A stretch of 64,000 nucleotides of DNA from Amoebidium appalachense (Eukaryota; Ichthyosporea). Shown here in pieces: positions 24,426 through 58,450 of this stretch (positions within the stretch are counted from its first letter, which is position 1; each line of letters opens with the position of its first letter). The stretch is from the NCBI GenBank assembly GCA_963693365.1, contig CAVNZM010000001.1, positions 20,584,001 to 20,648,000 of the forward strand, in the 5' to 3' direction. The translations under genes and the position numbers were made by a program. Below the pieces are notes generated by a model, which worked only from the letters and a program-made list of their open reading frames with translations, had not been told where the DNA came from and did not search any database.

Positions 24426-25852
24426 ATGGACGTGCTCAAGCGAAGGCTCTCGCTGCGGAACTCGGGGAGCCTCCCCACGGTAAACATATCCGTTCCCCGC
24501 AGGAAAAGCAGCCATGACAAATATGCACTGTTCAAACACGCGGATATAAGCGCCGAAGCCCTGGGTCCCTACTCTGGGGGCTTGGTGGTACTCGATGATG
24601 ACACAGACACCCAGCACACACCACCACCTAGCCACGAGGGGGCAGGGAAGACCACAGAGACAGTCACGGTGTATGCGGCAGACGGGAGGGCAAAGTATGC
24701 CGGCAACTACCGCGGGGTGACCCTTGTGCAGGTGTGCGCTGTGATCCCCTCTGTCACTTGTGGTGGGTCATGTCTCACTCCGTGCATACACCGCATGAGA
24801 AACGTTTTCTGAACACAAACTCCCGTGTAGCGAAGACTACTTTGCTGATGAAAAAAAGCAACATATATTTTACTTTGATTGGGAAAATATTCTGAGACTG
24901 GGGTCTGTCTCGTGTTGCAACGTCAGTGCATGAGCGTTTCCATAACAGTTGTTGTCGTGCACCGTGCTTTTGCTCTACACTTTCCTATCGGGCTTGAATA
25001 GAACATTCCCCCCCCCCTGCCCCTGAACTTCCGCATAGCGGTTCCCTTCCAGCTCTTTGTTTGTTCCGTGCCACCACCTGGACCCCGCTACCCAAAATAC
25101 GCAAAACGAGCTTTATTCCAAGCCACAAGATCACAGAAAACATCGTGTGCTCAGGCAACGAACGGGGCCCTGCAGATAGCAGACGGACTGTACGTGAAGA
25201 AGGTGGATCCCCTCTCTGCACACGCAGCTGCTGGGCTGCTTGTTGGTGACCGCCTTGTGGCCTGTGCTGGCACCCTTGTGCACGTGCGCCCCAGCCAGGA
25301 CCAGTACCACGCAAAGGAATTCTCCCGGCAGCTCAAGGTGCGTAGCCAGAGCCTTGCTCTTGCTTCTCAACCCCACATACTAGAAGTAGGGGCTTGGATT
25401 ATCTAAGTAAGCAAAGTACTTCTCTCGTTGTGCTGCTGGAACAATTGGGCCTTTTGCTGTATGATGAACTAACAAGTGACTTGGGTTGGACACAGGCAAC
25501 AACAACAGCGTGTGTTGTGCTCGAGGTTAGCCGCCGGGCACCAGTGGAGGTGTTCACGTTTCGAACACACAACTACACCACTACCCTTCACGATATAGGC
25601 GTGAGGGTCGTGGGCCACAGAGTGGCACAGGTGCTGGTGGACAGCCCGGCACACCTGGCAGGGCTGAGGGTGGGTGGGGGCATAATCCGTGTCAATGGGT
25701 GCCCTGCCCTGTGCAAGAGCGAGGAGGAGATAGCGAATACAACGGGGAGGGTGATAACTCTGGAGGTGGTTGAGTGGGCCCGGCTAGAGGAGATGATAGC
25801 TGGCCTGGGTGTTGCAGGCACACACTTGGTCTACAACCTGAATGGCAGGTAG
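24426..25852 (+). CDS. Protein with two PDZ-like domains
   Basis: Three exons, all phase 0: 24426-24731, 25155-25337, 25496-25852 (846 nt, 281 aa). The N-terminus is basic (MDVLKRRLSLRN, later VPRRKSSHDK) and may be phosphorylated. PDZ-like domain 1 spans the exon 1/2 junction: VTVYAADG, then GLYVKKVDP, AAGLLVGDRLVACAG. PDZ-like domain 2 lies in exon 3: VAQVLVDSPAHLAGLRVGG then IIRVNG and VITLEVV, the usual spA..aGL.vGd.i..vNG pattern. The exon 2 acceptor could also be 21 nt downstream (25176) without changing frame, and the last exon could splice at GGCAG/gtagag rather than stop. A scaffold or adaptor role is inferred from the domains alone. Confidence 0.7.
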
Positions 25853-26863
25853 AGTTAAACATACTATTATTCTATTTCCGGGAAAGAATATAATATTTGA
25901 AAGCTGGCTGCTATGATGCGCCTTTGCAGAGCTTTGTTTATCTAGATTATTTTTTGCTTTTTTCCTTTAAAGTGTCATATTGTGCACCGCGTCCCAAAAA
26001 CATAGTTCCATATGGTGCCTCTTTGTCGCGCAGGCAAGGTTGTAATTTGGCTTTGTTTTTTCGTTGTTGGTTCATGGAGTTGGGAAAGCCAAGAGGGAAA
26101 ACCATATCCGTGAACACATACAACGGCACAACCATGATGTTTACTATGCACATGATGTGGAGACTTGATGATGGACAATTGCAAGTTGACTCCTGATTCG
26201 TGTACATGTCGCTTATCACAAGGGTGATGTGTGTTTATGCCTGGCTGTGTGTGGTATGTACCGGGCTGGTGAGTGTTAATACAGCCAAATCCTTGACAGT
26301 AGTTATTATATGCATAGAGGGCAAGCCAATCCTTATGGTGGGTCTCAGGCAAGGGCAAAAAGGATGAAAACACTAGCCTGTCATGTTATAAGTAGATAAG
26401 TGAGCCCTTTTTGGCCGCTGTCCGGACCATATTGACTTGGCTGGTCTAAGGTCAGTATGTGCAAGTGCCACATGTACAGCCTCAGTCGCTACATATCCTT
26501 ACGCGTAATAATGAAGTACGTAGGCAGGCCGATCCGGGTTGCTTGGGCCAGTATGGACCGACCCCTCCCACCCAACCCCATCTCCCATGAAACACACATA
26601 CACACATGTGCGCCCGCCCCCGCCCACACACACCACCGAATCACTCCCCATTCTCTGCCACAGGCCAAACACCGGCGCAAGCTCAAACACAGTCTGTACA
26701 TGTCGCCATTGCCTCTGTTGCACTGTATGCATATCATTCGTGCCGTTAACGCTGAACGAGGCAGTGCCATTGCACATATGCATACGCACAAAAAAAATCC
26801 ACACTATATTTCCCTCTTTACCCTGCCCACCTTCCCCCCGTCCCCTCCCCCTGCCCCCCCTCC

Positions 26864-26897
<34 letters not shown>

Positions 26898-26904
26898 CCC
26901 CTCC

Positions 26905-26941
<37 letters not shown>

Positions 26942-27240
26942 CCCCCTCCCCCCTCCCCCCCCCCCCCCCCCCAAGGCTCTCCCCGCCTCCCAACCCCACC
27001 CACCCGGCCGCTTTTCGAGGGTCCAGTGGACACACATTTGTGCGGCGCACCGACCCGAACGTACCTCCCGTTTGGGCCCACAAATTTGTGCCCAGTACAA
27101 CCAAACACACAGCTCACAGCCAAGCAGGAAGGAAAGCCCCGAACGAGATCTAGAAAAAGCACGGCTCACGAGAGGCACGGCTCGCGGTGACCCACACTGA
27201 CCCACGCCCACTCCCATCGGGCCATGATCATTGCAGGTGA
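25853..27240. other. Intergenic region with long poly-C blocks
   Basis: No exon recognised. Poly-C blocks at about 26865-26971 give long spurious proline or glycine frames. Confidence 0.5.
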
Positions 27241-27275
27241 CCGGGCAGACAGCCTCGGGCACAGGAAGCCCGATG

Positions 27276-27329
27276 TGACGTCACTGATACACTGTAGGCC
27301 AATCCAATGTGCGCTTTTTGGCGCCAAAA
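27276..27329 (+). promoter_or_regulatory. CRE, double CCAAT and E2F-like palindrome upstream of the RAD5 homologue
   Basis: Within 54 bp lie TGACGTCA (27276-27283), CCAATCCAAT (27299-27308) and the perfect 14-bp palindrome TTTTGGCGCCAAAA (27316-27329). They are 430-480 bp before the RAD5 start. These match the known CREB/ATF, NF-Y and E2F/DP sites and their usual close grouping in cell-cycle promoters; binding here is inferred. Confidence 0.6.
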
Positions 27330-27756
27330 TCTGGGGCCGCCGGCGCCCTTCCGAAGTCTTCCTTCAGCCCGCAAGTGACGGTGTCACGGTCCACACACCG
27401 TACGTAGTACAGCCAACGTGAAACAGCAGTCTGAGAGGAGGGGATCTTTTGCCCATAGTGCACACGTACATCAGGAAAAAATTAGCAAGAATAGACACCC
27501 CTCAAGATATACCCTTTTCTACCACCCATCCCCTGTTTCACCCCCTTCCCCCCCCTCCCCTTTCGGCCCCCTCACCCGGTTCCCTTCCACTCCACCGGAC
27601 CCCAACACACACATAAACAAACGCGCGCACACACAAACGCAACTTCAGGTTCCACCCTTCTGCCATTCGTAGACTACGCCCCAACCACCGCTACCGTCAT
27701 CACAACACTCCGTTACAAGAGACAAACAGCCCCACGCTAGTGGGTGGGCCGGCAGT

Positions 27757-48170
<20,414 letters not shown>

Positions 48171-48176
48171 AATAAA
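48171..48176 (+). terminator. Polyadenylation signal AATAAA after the RAD5 stop
   Basis: AATAAA begins immediately after the TGA at 48168-48170. It may be the cleavage signal of the RAD5 homologue. Confidence 0.5.
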
Positions 48177-50950
<2,774 letters not shown>

Positions 50951-50959
50951 GTTTCTACT

Positions 50960-52870
50960 GTTTCGTCCTGTTGCTGACAGGCCCGTTTCTCGGAGCTTTG
51001 GTGGCAACTTTTGGGGTTTCTCCTCTTTGCCCCCTCCGTCTATGGTTTGTTTTTCTTTTTCGTTTCCAAGCCGGCCCGTGTTTTCCTTTCCTGGGTTGCC
51101 CATGAAATATTGTTTTGGACTTCATTCTGCCCTTCCTTCCTATCTTTCCTGTCTTTGACAGGCCCGTTCCTCGGGCGGTGGTGGCAATTGTTTGGGGTTT
51201 CTCCTCTTTTCCCCCCTCCGCCTATAGTTGTTCTTCTCATTTCAGAGCACATCTTGGTATGGCTGGGTTGTTTTTTGTTTGCTTTTTTATATCCTTCCTG
51301 GATCTGACAGGCCCGTTGTTCTCGGAGCTTTGGTGGCAACTGCTTGGGGTCCCTCCTCTTTTGCCCCCTCCGCCTGAGTTTCTTTTTTTCCCCCGTTTCA
51401 TAACACATGATTTTCGTGTTTTGCTTGGTCGCGTCTTTTTACTCTTTCTTTCCTGTCTCTGACTGTCACAGGCCCGTTCCTCGGAGCTTTGGTGGCAACT
51501 GCTTGGGGTCCCTCCTCTTTTGCCCCCTCTGCCTGAGTTTCTTTCCCCCCCCGTTTCATAACACATGTTTTTAGTGTTTTGCTTGGTCGCGTCTTTTTAC
51601 TCTTTCTTTCCTGTCTCTGACTGTCACAGGCCCGTTCCTCGGAGCTTTGGTGGCAACTGCTTGGGGTCCCTCCTCTTTTGCCCCCTCTGCCTGAGTTTCT
51701 TTTTTTCCCCCGTTTCATAACACATGTTTTTAGTGTTTTGCTTGGTCGCGTCTTTTTACTCTTTCTTTCCTGTCTCTGACTGTCACAGGCCCGTTCCTCG
51801 GAGCTTTGGTGGCAACTGCTTGGGGTCCCTCCTCTTTTGCCCCCTCCGCCTGAGTTTCTTTTTTCCACCGTTTCATAACACATGTTTTTAGTGTTTTGCT
51901 TGGTCGCGTCTTTTTACTCTTTCTTTCCTGTCTCTGACTGTCACAGGCCCGTTCCTCGGGGCGGTGGTGGCAACTGCTTATGATCCCTCCTCTTTTGCCC
52001 CCTCCGCCTGAGTTTCTTTTTCCCCCCGTTTCATAACACATGTTTTTAGTGTTTTGCTTGGTCACGTCTTTGTACTCTTTCTTTCCTGTCTCTGACTGTC
52101 ACAGGCCCGTTACTTGGGACGGTGGTGGCAACTGCTTGGGATCCCTCCTCTTTTGCCCCCTCCGCCTGAGTTTCCTGTTTTCGTTCCCCGTTTCATAACA
52201 CATGTTTTTAGTGTTTTGCTGGGTCGCGTCTTTCTACTCTTTCTTTCCTGTCTCTGACAGGCCCGTTACTTGGGGCGGTGGTGGCAACTGCTTGGGGTCC
52301 CTCCTCTTTTGCCCCCTCCGCCCATATTTGTTTTTTTCCCCGTTTCCAGGCACATGATTTGTTTGAAATTCCTTTGCACGCCTTTCTGCCCTATCTTTTC
52401 TTCCTGTCTCCGACAGGCCTTTTCCTCGGAGCTTTGGTGACAACTGCTTGGGGTCCCTCCTCTTTTGCCCTCTACGCCTAAGGTTTTGCCCCCTCCTTTT
52501 CTGCAACAAGTTTGTGTTTGTATGGCTGCTTTTTGTTTTGCACCTCTTTCAGGTTTGGTTGTTTTTTACTCGGCACGTCTGTTGGTTTTGTGCTTTGCTG
52601 GGTTGCGCTTTGTTTTGCGTGCCTTCGTAAGCTATCTTTCCTGTTTCTGACAGGCCCGTTTCTCGGAGCTCGAGGCAACTGTTTTGGGGTTCCTCCTCTT
52701 TGCCCCCTCTGCCTATGAGTTTTTTCCTCATTTTTCATGGACATTCTTAGCTGGGCTGCTTGTGTTTTGCACGAAGTTCCTACTCTATCTTTCCTGTCTC
52801 TGACAGGCCCGTTTCTCGGAGCTCGGGGCAACTGTTTTGGGGTTCCTCCTCTTTGTCCCCTCTTGTGTTT
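50960..52870 (+). repeat. Array of about twelve ~158-bp tandem repeats
   Basis: Each unit has a pyrimidine-rich stretch ending ctgtctctgac(tgtc)acag, then GCCCGTTnCTCGGAGC, ggtggcaactgcttgggg and cctcctcttttgccccctc. The GCCCGTT landmark occurs near 50980, 51162, 51310, 51471, 51629, 51788, 51946, 52104, 52259, 52416 (as GCCTTTT), 52651 and 52806. Central copies are very similar and outer ones diverged, as in a satellite growing by unequal exchange. Long minus-strand Lys/Arg/Gly frames through it are repeat translations. Confidence 0.9.
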
Positions 52871-52882
52871 TTTTTCGAGATA

Positions 52883-52973
52883 TGTGGCCCCCCGCCGGTG
52901 GGGGGCCACACAAAGTTTACAGATTGTCGATCGCGGCGAAAAATGTGTGGCCCCCCACCGGCGGGGAGCCACA
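52883..52973. mobile_element. 91-bp double-hairpin inverted-repeat element
   Basis: The left end TGTGGCCCCCC-GCCGGT-GGGGGGCCACA is a perfect 11-bp stem. The right end (52946-52973) is its inverted copy with one change, so each terminal repeat is itself a palindrome. Between them lie 35 bp. It could be a tiny MITE or a structured RNA tail; no target duplication is clear. Confidence 0.55.
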
Positions 52974-53079
52974 CTCGGCTGGGATATAGAGCTTTGTCAT
53001 TCATTGTTGTAATACACTGTCTTGTAATGCTTTTTTTTTATAATGACTTTATTGATATGCTCAGCAAAATAGAAGCCAT

Positions 53080-53100
53080 CGAGATATCACCGATATCTCG
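53080..53100 (-). other. Hairpin in LINE 3' UTR
   Basis: CGAGATATC-acc-GATATCTCG, a perfect 9-bp stem about 45 bp from the A-tail. Some LINE reverse transcriptases recognise such 3' stem-loops; the role here is inferred. Confidence 0.5.
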
Positions 53101-53299
53101 GAGAAGAAAATACAAAAGCCCTCACTCTCGGATACGGAGGAGATAACGACTTAAATAATAATACACCCTAGAAAAATCGTTAAACATACCGTGGTTCAAC
53201 AGATAGTCAATAGACGTAATAGCAGGATTATCTAAATAAGCCAGTCTTCTAATTTCTAACGGAATAATCTGAGATAAATAAATACATCTATCTTAGTGT

Positions 53300-53880
53300 T
53301 TACGAGAAAAAGGTTCTGCACAAAAGTGGCACAAAAAAACATTTATGGAAACAAAGGTTACGGCGCCAAAATAAACATTTCCAAGCTATATCACAAGGAG
53401 GGGTTAGAATTGCAAAATCGGTAAGTGTGGTAGGTTTACGAGAGGAAGGATAAATATAAGTAGCTAATTTACACAACGATTGTAAAGAAAATAGACGAGT
53501 CTCTAATATAAAAAGAAGCACAGGCTCAAGTGTCCTACCATGATACTCTTTATCACAACGATGAAGCAAAGGATATTGAGTATGAAACCAAGTAACATAC
53601 TGCTGATAACTAGTAGAAGAGAAAAATAAAGGAGATAAGTATTTAAAAGGATATCTCGGAATGGGAGAGAGATTGGGGATAGGACATTTCGCACGAACAT
53701 TAGAAATGCCGGGAACAGGTGCTAAAGAAGGAAAGAATTGCAACAAAGGATGATAAGAAGGAAGCCTACCCAAATGAAAACAAAAGCGAAGTCCTAATTC
53801 ATTCATACGCTGGCGCGCCGGAGGGAGACCAAAAAAACACAGCAAGGGAGCCGCCAAAGGATGCCTACGCGAGGTTCGAG
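53300..53880 (-). pseudogene. LINE ORF, C-terminal part in a shifted frame
   Basis: Reads FFGLPPARQRMNELGLRF and continues with a hydrophobic, basic tail to a stop at 53300. The E/F-G-L-P-P-A-R..LRF pattern is the conserved segment downstream of LINE RT domains. It overlaps the end of the RT frame in another phase, so one indel separates them. Confidence 0.6.
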
Positions 53881-55206
53881 AAATAAACTATATAAATTCA
53901 CGCGGAAAGGAATCGAATTCCCGAAGGCCGTGCGCTGTTGCCGTGGAGGGGCACACAAGAGTAACGGGAGGCCATATTCGAAACATGGACGAAGAAAAAC
54001 TTTATAAAGAGTGATCAAATTGGCAGGATGAATATTAGAGATATTTGCAAATATTCCTTGATAGATATGTAAGCGACCACGCGCACGAGAAATGCGCGAA
54101 GTCAAAAGGTGCTCAAACCAGATACCCTTAGAGGTGAAAGGAATACCTAAATAGTCATAGGAGGACACGATTGGGATAGGTTGATTGTTCAGAGTGTACT
54201 GTGCATTGGAAGAAAAGGTGCCGCATTTATCTATCCCAATTTTCATGAAATTTCGGAAACACCAGTCATCTACTCGAGAAAGCATGTTATTCATGACAGA
54301 AGGATCGTGAGTGACTAAGACAATATCATCAGCGAAAAAAAGGCCGGAGACACAAGAGTCGCCGGCAACTGGAAATTGTTGAATTTCTACCGCTAAGTCG
54401 TCAATAAAGATATCAAAGAGAAGGGGACTCAAAAGTGAGCCCTGTAAAAGGCCTCGAGTACGATTGAATCCGTTACTCAGTACCCCATTCACAACGGCAG
54501 CCCCATGGGTGCGGCCAAATAACGCCTGAAGTAGTCGACCAAAGGGAAGAGGTAGCTTTCGAGAGGCCAACTTGTGCCACAGCAAATTCGTTGGAACCGT
54601 GTCATAGGCATTCTTAAGGTCGATAAAGCATACCTCGCGACATCCAGAACGAATAGTGTCGTGTAATAGAAGAGCATGAGTATAGCACGAATAAGCACGC
54701 TGAAATCCGCCCTGAATGTTGCTCAACCGGAAGACACTCGATAAAGTCTCATGCTTGTGGAAGGCACGCAATATGCAGGACTCGAATAGGCGACGAAATA
54801 TGTTAGTTAAGGTGACTAGCCGGAAGGAAGAAATCGGACCAGTAGAGACCTTCTTGCGGACGGGATTTATGATGGTGTCATTCCACGACGAAGGAATGAA
54901 TCCCAACTCATAGAAGGCAGAGAAAAACTCGCTCACCAAATACGCAAAGGGGGGTGGAGGCGGCGTATTCCCGCCTTTGGTAATAACGGGCGGAGGGCAC
55001 AATGCCTTAAGAAGCGCGGATGGAAGGGCATCCGGACCACAAGCCTTCTTGGGTTTTAGGGCAGAAATAGCACGTTGAACACGGTGTGCAGCATTAAAAT
55101 AGCTCAAATATTCGCCTGGCAAGGAAGAATCAATCGGCCAGGAAGGTGGTGTGGAGAGTAAAGAATACGAAGGGTGCGTGGAAGGAGCAGAATTAAGGTG
55201 GAACAA
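53803..55206 (-). pseudogene. LINE reverse transcriptase
   Basis: A frame of about 467 aa with RT motifs in order: ACGPDALPSALLKAL, SSWNDTIINPVRKK, FRLVTLTNIFRRLFES, IQGGFQRAYS, VCFIDLKNAYDTVP (catalytic Asp), RGLLQGSLLSPLLFDIF, FFADDIVLV (catalytic Asp pair) and YDYLGIPF. All catalytic aspartates are present. The frame as a whole is open, but the element's ORF is broken on both sides, so autonomous activity is unlikely. The first Met is internal: coding similarity continues upstream (YYSELFHLN). Confidence 0.88.
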
Positions 55207-55219
55207 TTCGGAATAATAG

Positions 55220-55709
55220 TCATCTGTGGAATGAGTGTGTCGGGTTTATCAGGGCCACATGTAATAGTGATGGAAGGGCCAAATCGTCCTAGACTCTTGA
55301 GGGTGGGAATACAAGAATCGTGGGAAAGTGTTTGGCCTAAGGTGAGAGATGGTCGTAACCTAACATACGGATATGCGACACTACCGACCACTCTATCACT
55401 TAATTCAAATAGAAAATCAACAAGAAGAGAATAACATACCTCAAGGAGATACGGGTCCCTCCGCTGTCGAGCATCCTGCACGGCTTGCAGGAGGGTGAGG
55501 TGAATCTCCTTATAGGCATTTTGAATACTAAGCCGATTGAGTTCATCCTTAAATTTGAGACTAATAAGGCGTTTAGTTACACGAACAGTGTGTGGCGAAA
55601 CAGGAGTGGAAATTTGAATAATAATAGGCTTGTGGTCAGATGCAGTAGAAAGCGCAGCGTCGGCGCTGGCGGAAAGCGGGGCGGGGAAAAACGAACGGTT
55701 GAAGCCCAA
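55220..55709 (-). pseudogene. LINE AP-endonuclease C-terminal fragment
   Basis: GFNRSFFPAP, then STASDHKPIIIQI: the S-D-H-x-P box ending the endonuclease/exonuclease/phosphatase fold, with catalytic Asp and His. It is followed by the linker towards RT. A further fragment (RMPWWDSPGCRTTESF) is in another frame up to about 55810. Confidence 0.7.
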
Positions 55710-55947
55710 ATAGAAGCAAACCAGTCCGTACGATGAGTAGCCTCAATCTGTGGAAGGCGAAGGTAAAAACTTTCCGTAGTTCTGCACCCAGGCGAGTCCC
55801 ACCAGGGCATCCGATCCCCAATGCGCTACATACACACATCCTACCCCCGGATTTTGGGAATTTTTTCTAGCTCGGAAATAATGCATCAACCAGCGCCCGA
55901 CCCGACCGAGATACGTCCAAATTGGCGCTGGTTCAGGCGGTATAGGG

Positions 55948-56215
55948 GGAGCGCCCAGGAGGGCGTTCGATGGCTGGGTCGGGCTTTGTGATGGCATGCG
56001 GAATAGCTTTATTTGGCTAGAGTTTTTAGCCTTAGATGGGTTGACGGTAGATTGCCGTCCAATCGGACGCTCAGGGTTGGGAGCGCCCACGGGGGCGTTT
56101 CGAGCTTTGTGATTGGCACTGATGGCATGCAGAATAGATTTATTTGGCTAGCATTTTTAGCCTTAGATGGCGTTTTTGCGGCTTGTCCAATCGCAGAGCC
56201 AATTTCATCCGATAG
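55948..56215 (+). repeat. ~131-bp direct repeat upstream of the polymerase ORF (mirrored at 61265-61532)
   Basis: Two imperfect units each contain gggagcgccca, then gatggcatgc, aatagmtttatttggctag, tttttagccttagatgg and a CCAAT box, offset by about 131 bp. Possibly promoter or origin repeats. Confidence 0.7.
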
Positions 56216-56226
56216 ACAGCCAATCA
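56178..56226 (+). promoter_or_regulatory. Triple CCAAT cluster before the polymerase ORF (mirrored at 61254-61302)
   Basis: GTCCAATCG, GCCAATTTC and GCCAATCAGG fall within 49 bp, about 75-120 bp before the ATG. This resembles an NF-Y-type promoter. Confidence 0.45.
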
Positions 56227-56300
56227 GGTTAAAGTAGCCGAATTTGCAGCTTTTGAAAGCCCGCAACGAAATTTTTCTTGACCCTAATACCATTCAGATC

Positions 56301-58052
56301 ATGGCCCAAGATCCCATGCACTTAGATTCCGAACCCGTGCGCTGGGTGCCGCCTGACTTGGACGACCTTGCACATGGACGTGTCTCTGATGCTATCCGAC
56401 TTGAGCATGCAGAGCCGCCACGGGCTACACTAAACCTGGGTGGTACACGCTACCTTTTTCGTGTGGTGCATGATGACGGTGCAGCTGCTGATAACCCAAA
56501 TCTTAACCCTAAAGACGTTGACCCTGAGGCTTTCGAAGAATTTTTTGAGCATGTCACAGTGCAGCTTTTCAAAATATTGAGCCCTCAGCCAGGTGATCGA
56601 ATTCAAATCAAAACCTCACTTATACGCCGCGACACCCTTGCTGGTGACGACCCTGTGCATGGCAGGGTGGACTGGAAGCCCATTGTACGGCTTGCTGATG
56701 TCCGCAGTGTCAGTCTGGTGCGTAGCCTCAGCGATTTCTACAATGACATGGAGCAGCTGTATGGCACAACATTTGCCTTTGAATTCTCACGCTGCCGTAT
56801 AGAGGTGGTGTTCATGCATACCCCAGATCATCAAGCAGATGCTAGCAGGCAGCAAGGAGGCTCCACCCATATTCTTCAGCAGTGGCGTGCTGGAATGCGT
56901 GTTGGCTGCCCTCTGTCTACTGCCGAACGCAGCAATGAAGCAAACAGCAATGCTGCACGTTTGCGAAAGGAAGGCGCGATTGCGGACTACAGCAGCAAGG
57001 GCAAGCAGGACTGTTTTACCACCAACCTGGCTGCTGCCATCCTTTTGGACAAATATCGGCGGCATGAGCTACAAGGAGATTCGAGGTGTTTGGCAAGATC
57101 CGCTCGCCAACTGGGTGCAGACATAGTTCGTGCAGCAGTAAATAGCAGCGACCCCCAACTGTTTGCTGGCGTTGAGAACCGTGGATGGACTGGTGAGGAG
57201 TTGGAGCAGGCTGTTTACCTGATAAACAGTGGTGCTGTGTGGCCCAGTGATTTCGGACCTGGCAAGCGTATGCTATGCGTACGACTTGTAAACCTGGACG
57301 ATGACTGTCGTGTGTTTGCCAGCATCCCTCAGCGCGGTACCCAGCCATATGACGAGCTTTTAAAGGCAGACACAGACGACAGTGGTCGTGTTGTGTTTGC
57401 TTACCTTGCCATCGAGGGTGTGAGCCTCGCAGCCGGGGGCCTGCACCAGCATATCCAGCTTATTAGGGACATGAAAGCACTGCACCTGTGTAGGGAGCGG
57501 CGGCGAGCTCTCCATGGGCGTACCTTTGCAGCAACAGACCATCTGACCCCATGCGACTGGTGCTTGGAATTGGTTGACCGGCACCAGCATAGATGTGTCA
57601 GAACAAGCGCAGATGACGGCGCCAGCAGTTCATGCAGCACCTGCAGTGCCAGAAGCGGCCAACACCAGCTACTGTTTCCGGCTGACGGTAACCTGACCCC
57701 CATGACCTGCACTGGCTGTGCCATTCCCCTTCCAGCCGAGTGTGTGGCTAACCACGACGCCGCCGCGTGTGCAAAACTTTCTGCCAACTACTTCTGGTGC
57801 ACCAGCTGTGTGCGCCTGTGCAGCAAGAAAAAGCTACGCAATGAATACAAGCGCAGCTGGGAGACTATCTGCCAGGTCATGAATAAGGATCCAGGTGCTT
57901 TTGACAAAACGTCACCGGACCTGTGGAAGCTCCACCAAGAGTGGGGTCTCTGTGATTGGAAGCTGTGCGGGCTGTGCAAGAAGCTCAGTCATCGCGGTGT
58001 CGTGGCAACAAACAGAGTGTATATGAACTACTCTAACTATCTGCACGCTTAA
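56301..58052 (+). pseudogene. Truncated N-terminal copy of a protein-primed family B DNA polymerase (left arm)
   Basis: From the ATG at 56301 the first ~565 codons equal the right-arm gene. At 57998, where the palindrome ends, the frame runs into spacer sequence and stops after about 18 residues. It contains the N-terminal region and a Cys/His cluster (CDWC, CSTC, CTGC, CTSC) but neither exonuclease nor polymerase motifs. An upstream TTG-initiated extension (56244) is not needed. Confidence 0.75.
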
Positions 58053-58450
58053 AGGGGCTCGAAACCGTGTATACGTATAAACTTTTCTTTGAGTTGGGTG
58101 GGAAGCGAGTTTTTTGTGTTCTGAGAAGAACTTCCAAAAGCCCGCGACCCCGCGAGACACTTCACAGACACGCGGCCCACTGGCCAGACAAATACCACAG
58201 TGACATTCAGCCAATCACAACACTCCCTCCCCCACAGACTACACGCACTCCACACCATTGGCTACCGCGACCTCAGACACCCCTACAGCACTACAACACG
58301 TACACACGTTTACTCACAATACATATAAGCATACACACACGCGAGCAGGCAACATGGCCATTGAGCTGGCCATTGAGCTGCCAGCGGAATCGACTGTCGA
58401 AAAGGTTGCTGGAATCGTACCCGCAAATATTCTCCCGCACATAACAGAGC
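57998..58450. other. Non-homologous part of the palindrome spacer
   Basis: Between the left breakpoint and the truncated polymerase. No polymerase similarity; a CAAT-containing, C/A-rich stretch (58200-58330) and a short direct duplication of ggccattgagctg at 58355-58380 lie where the polymerase reading breaks. Confidence 0.5.

Larger units (their letters stand above)
53031..55830 (-). mobile_element. Degenerate non-LTR (LINE) retrotransposon, 5' truncated
   Basis: Minus-strand order is AP-endonuclease C-terminus, linker, reverse transcriptase, C-terminal region, 3' UTR with a hairpin, and an A(8) tail at 53031-53038. Coding continuity is broken by frameshifts near 55710, 55225 and 53880. 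The 5' end stops at the palindrome boundary (55831), so most of the endonuclease is absent. The EN-RT order places it among APE-type LINEs; the clade is not determined. Confidence 0.85.

Noticed and set aside
26499-27262. Long Gly- or Pro-rich frames upstream of RAD5
   Set aside because: Driven by poly-C/poly-G blocks; no domain and no consistent splice sites.
51398-52065. Lys/Arg/Gly-rich minus-strand proteins of 110-160 aa
   Set aside because: Translations of the 158-bp tandem repeat.
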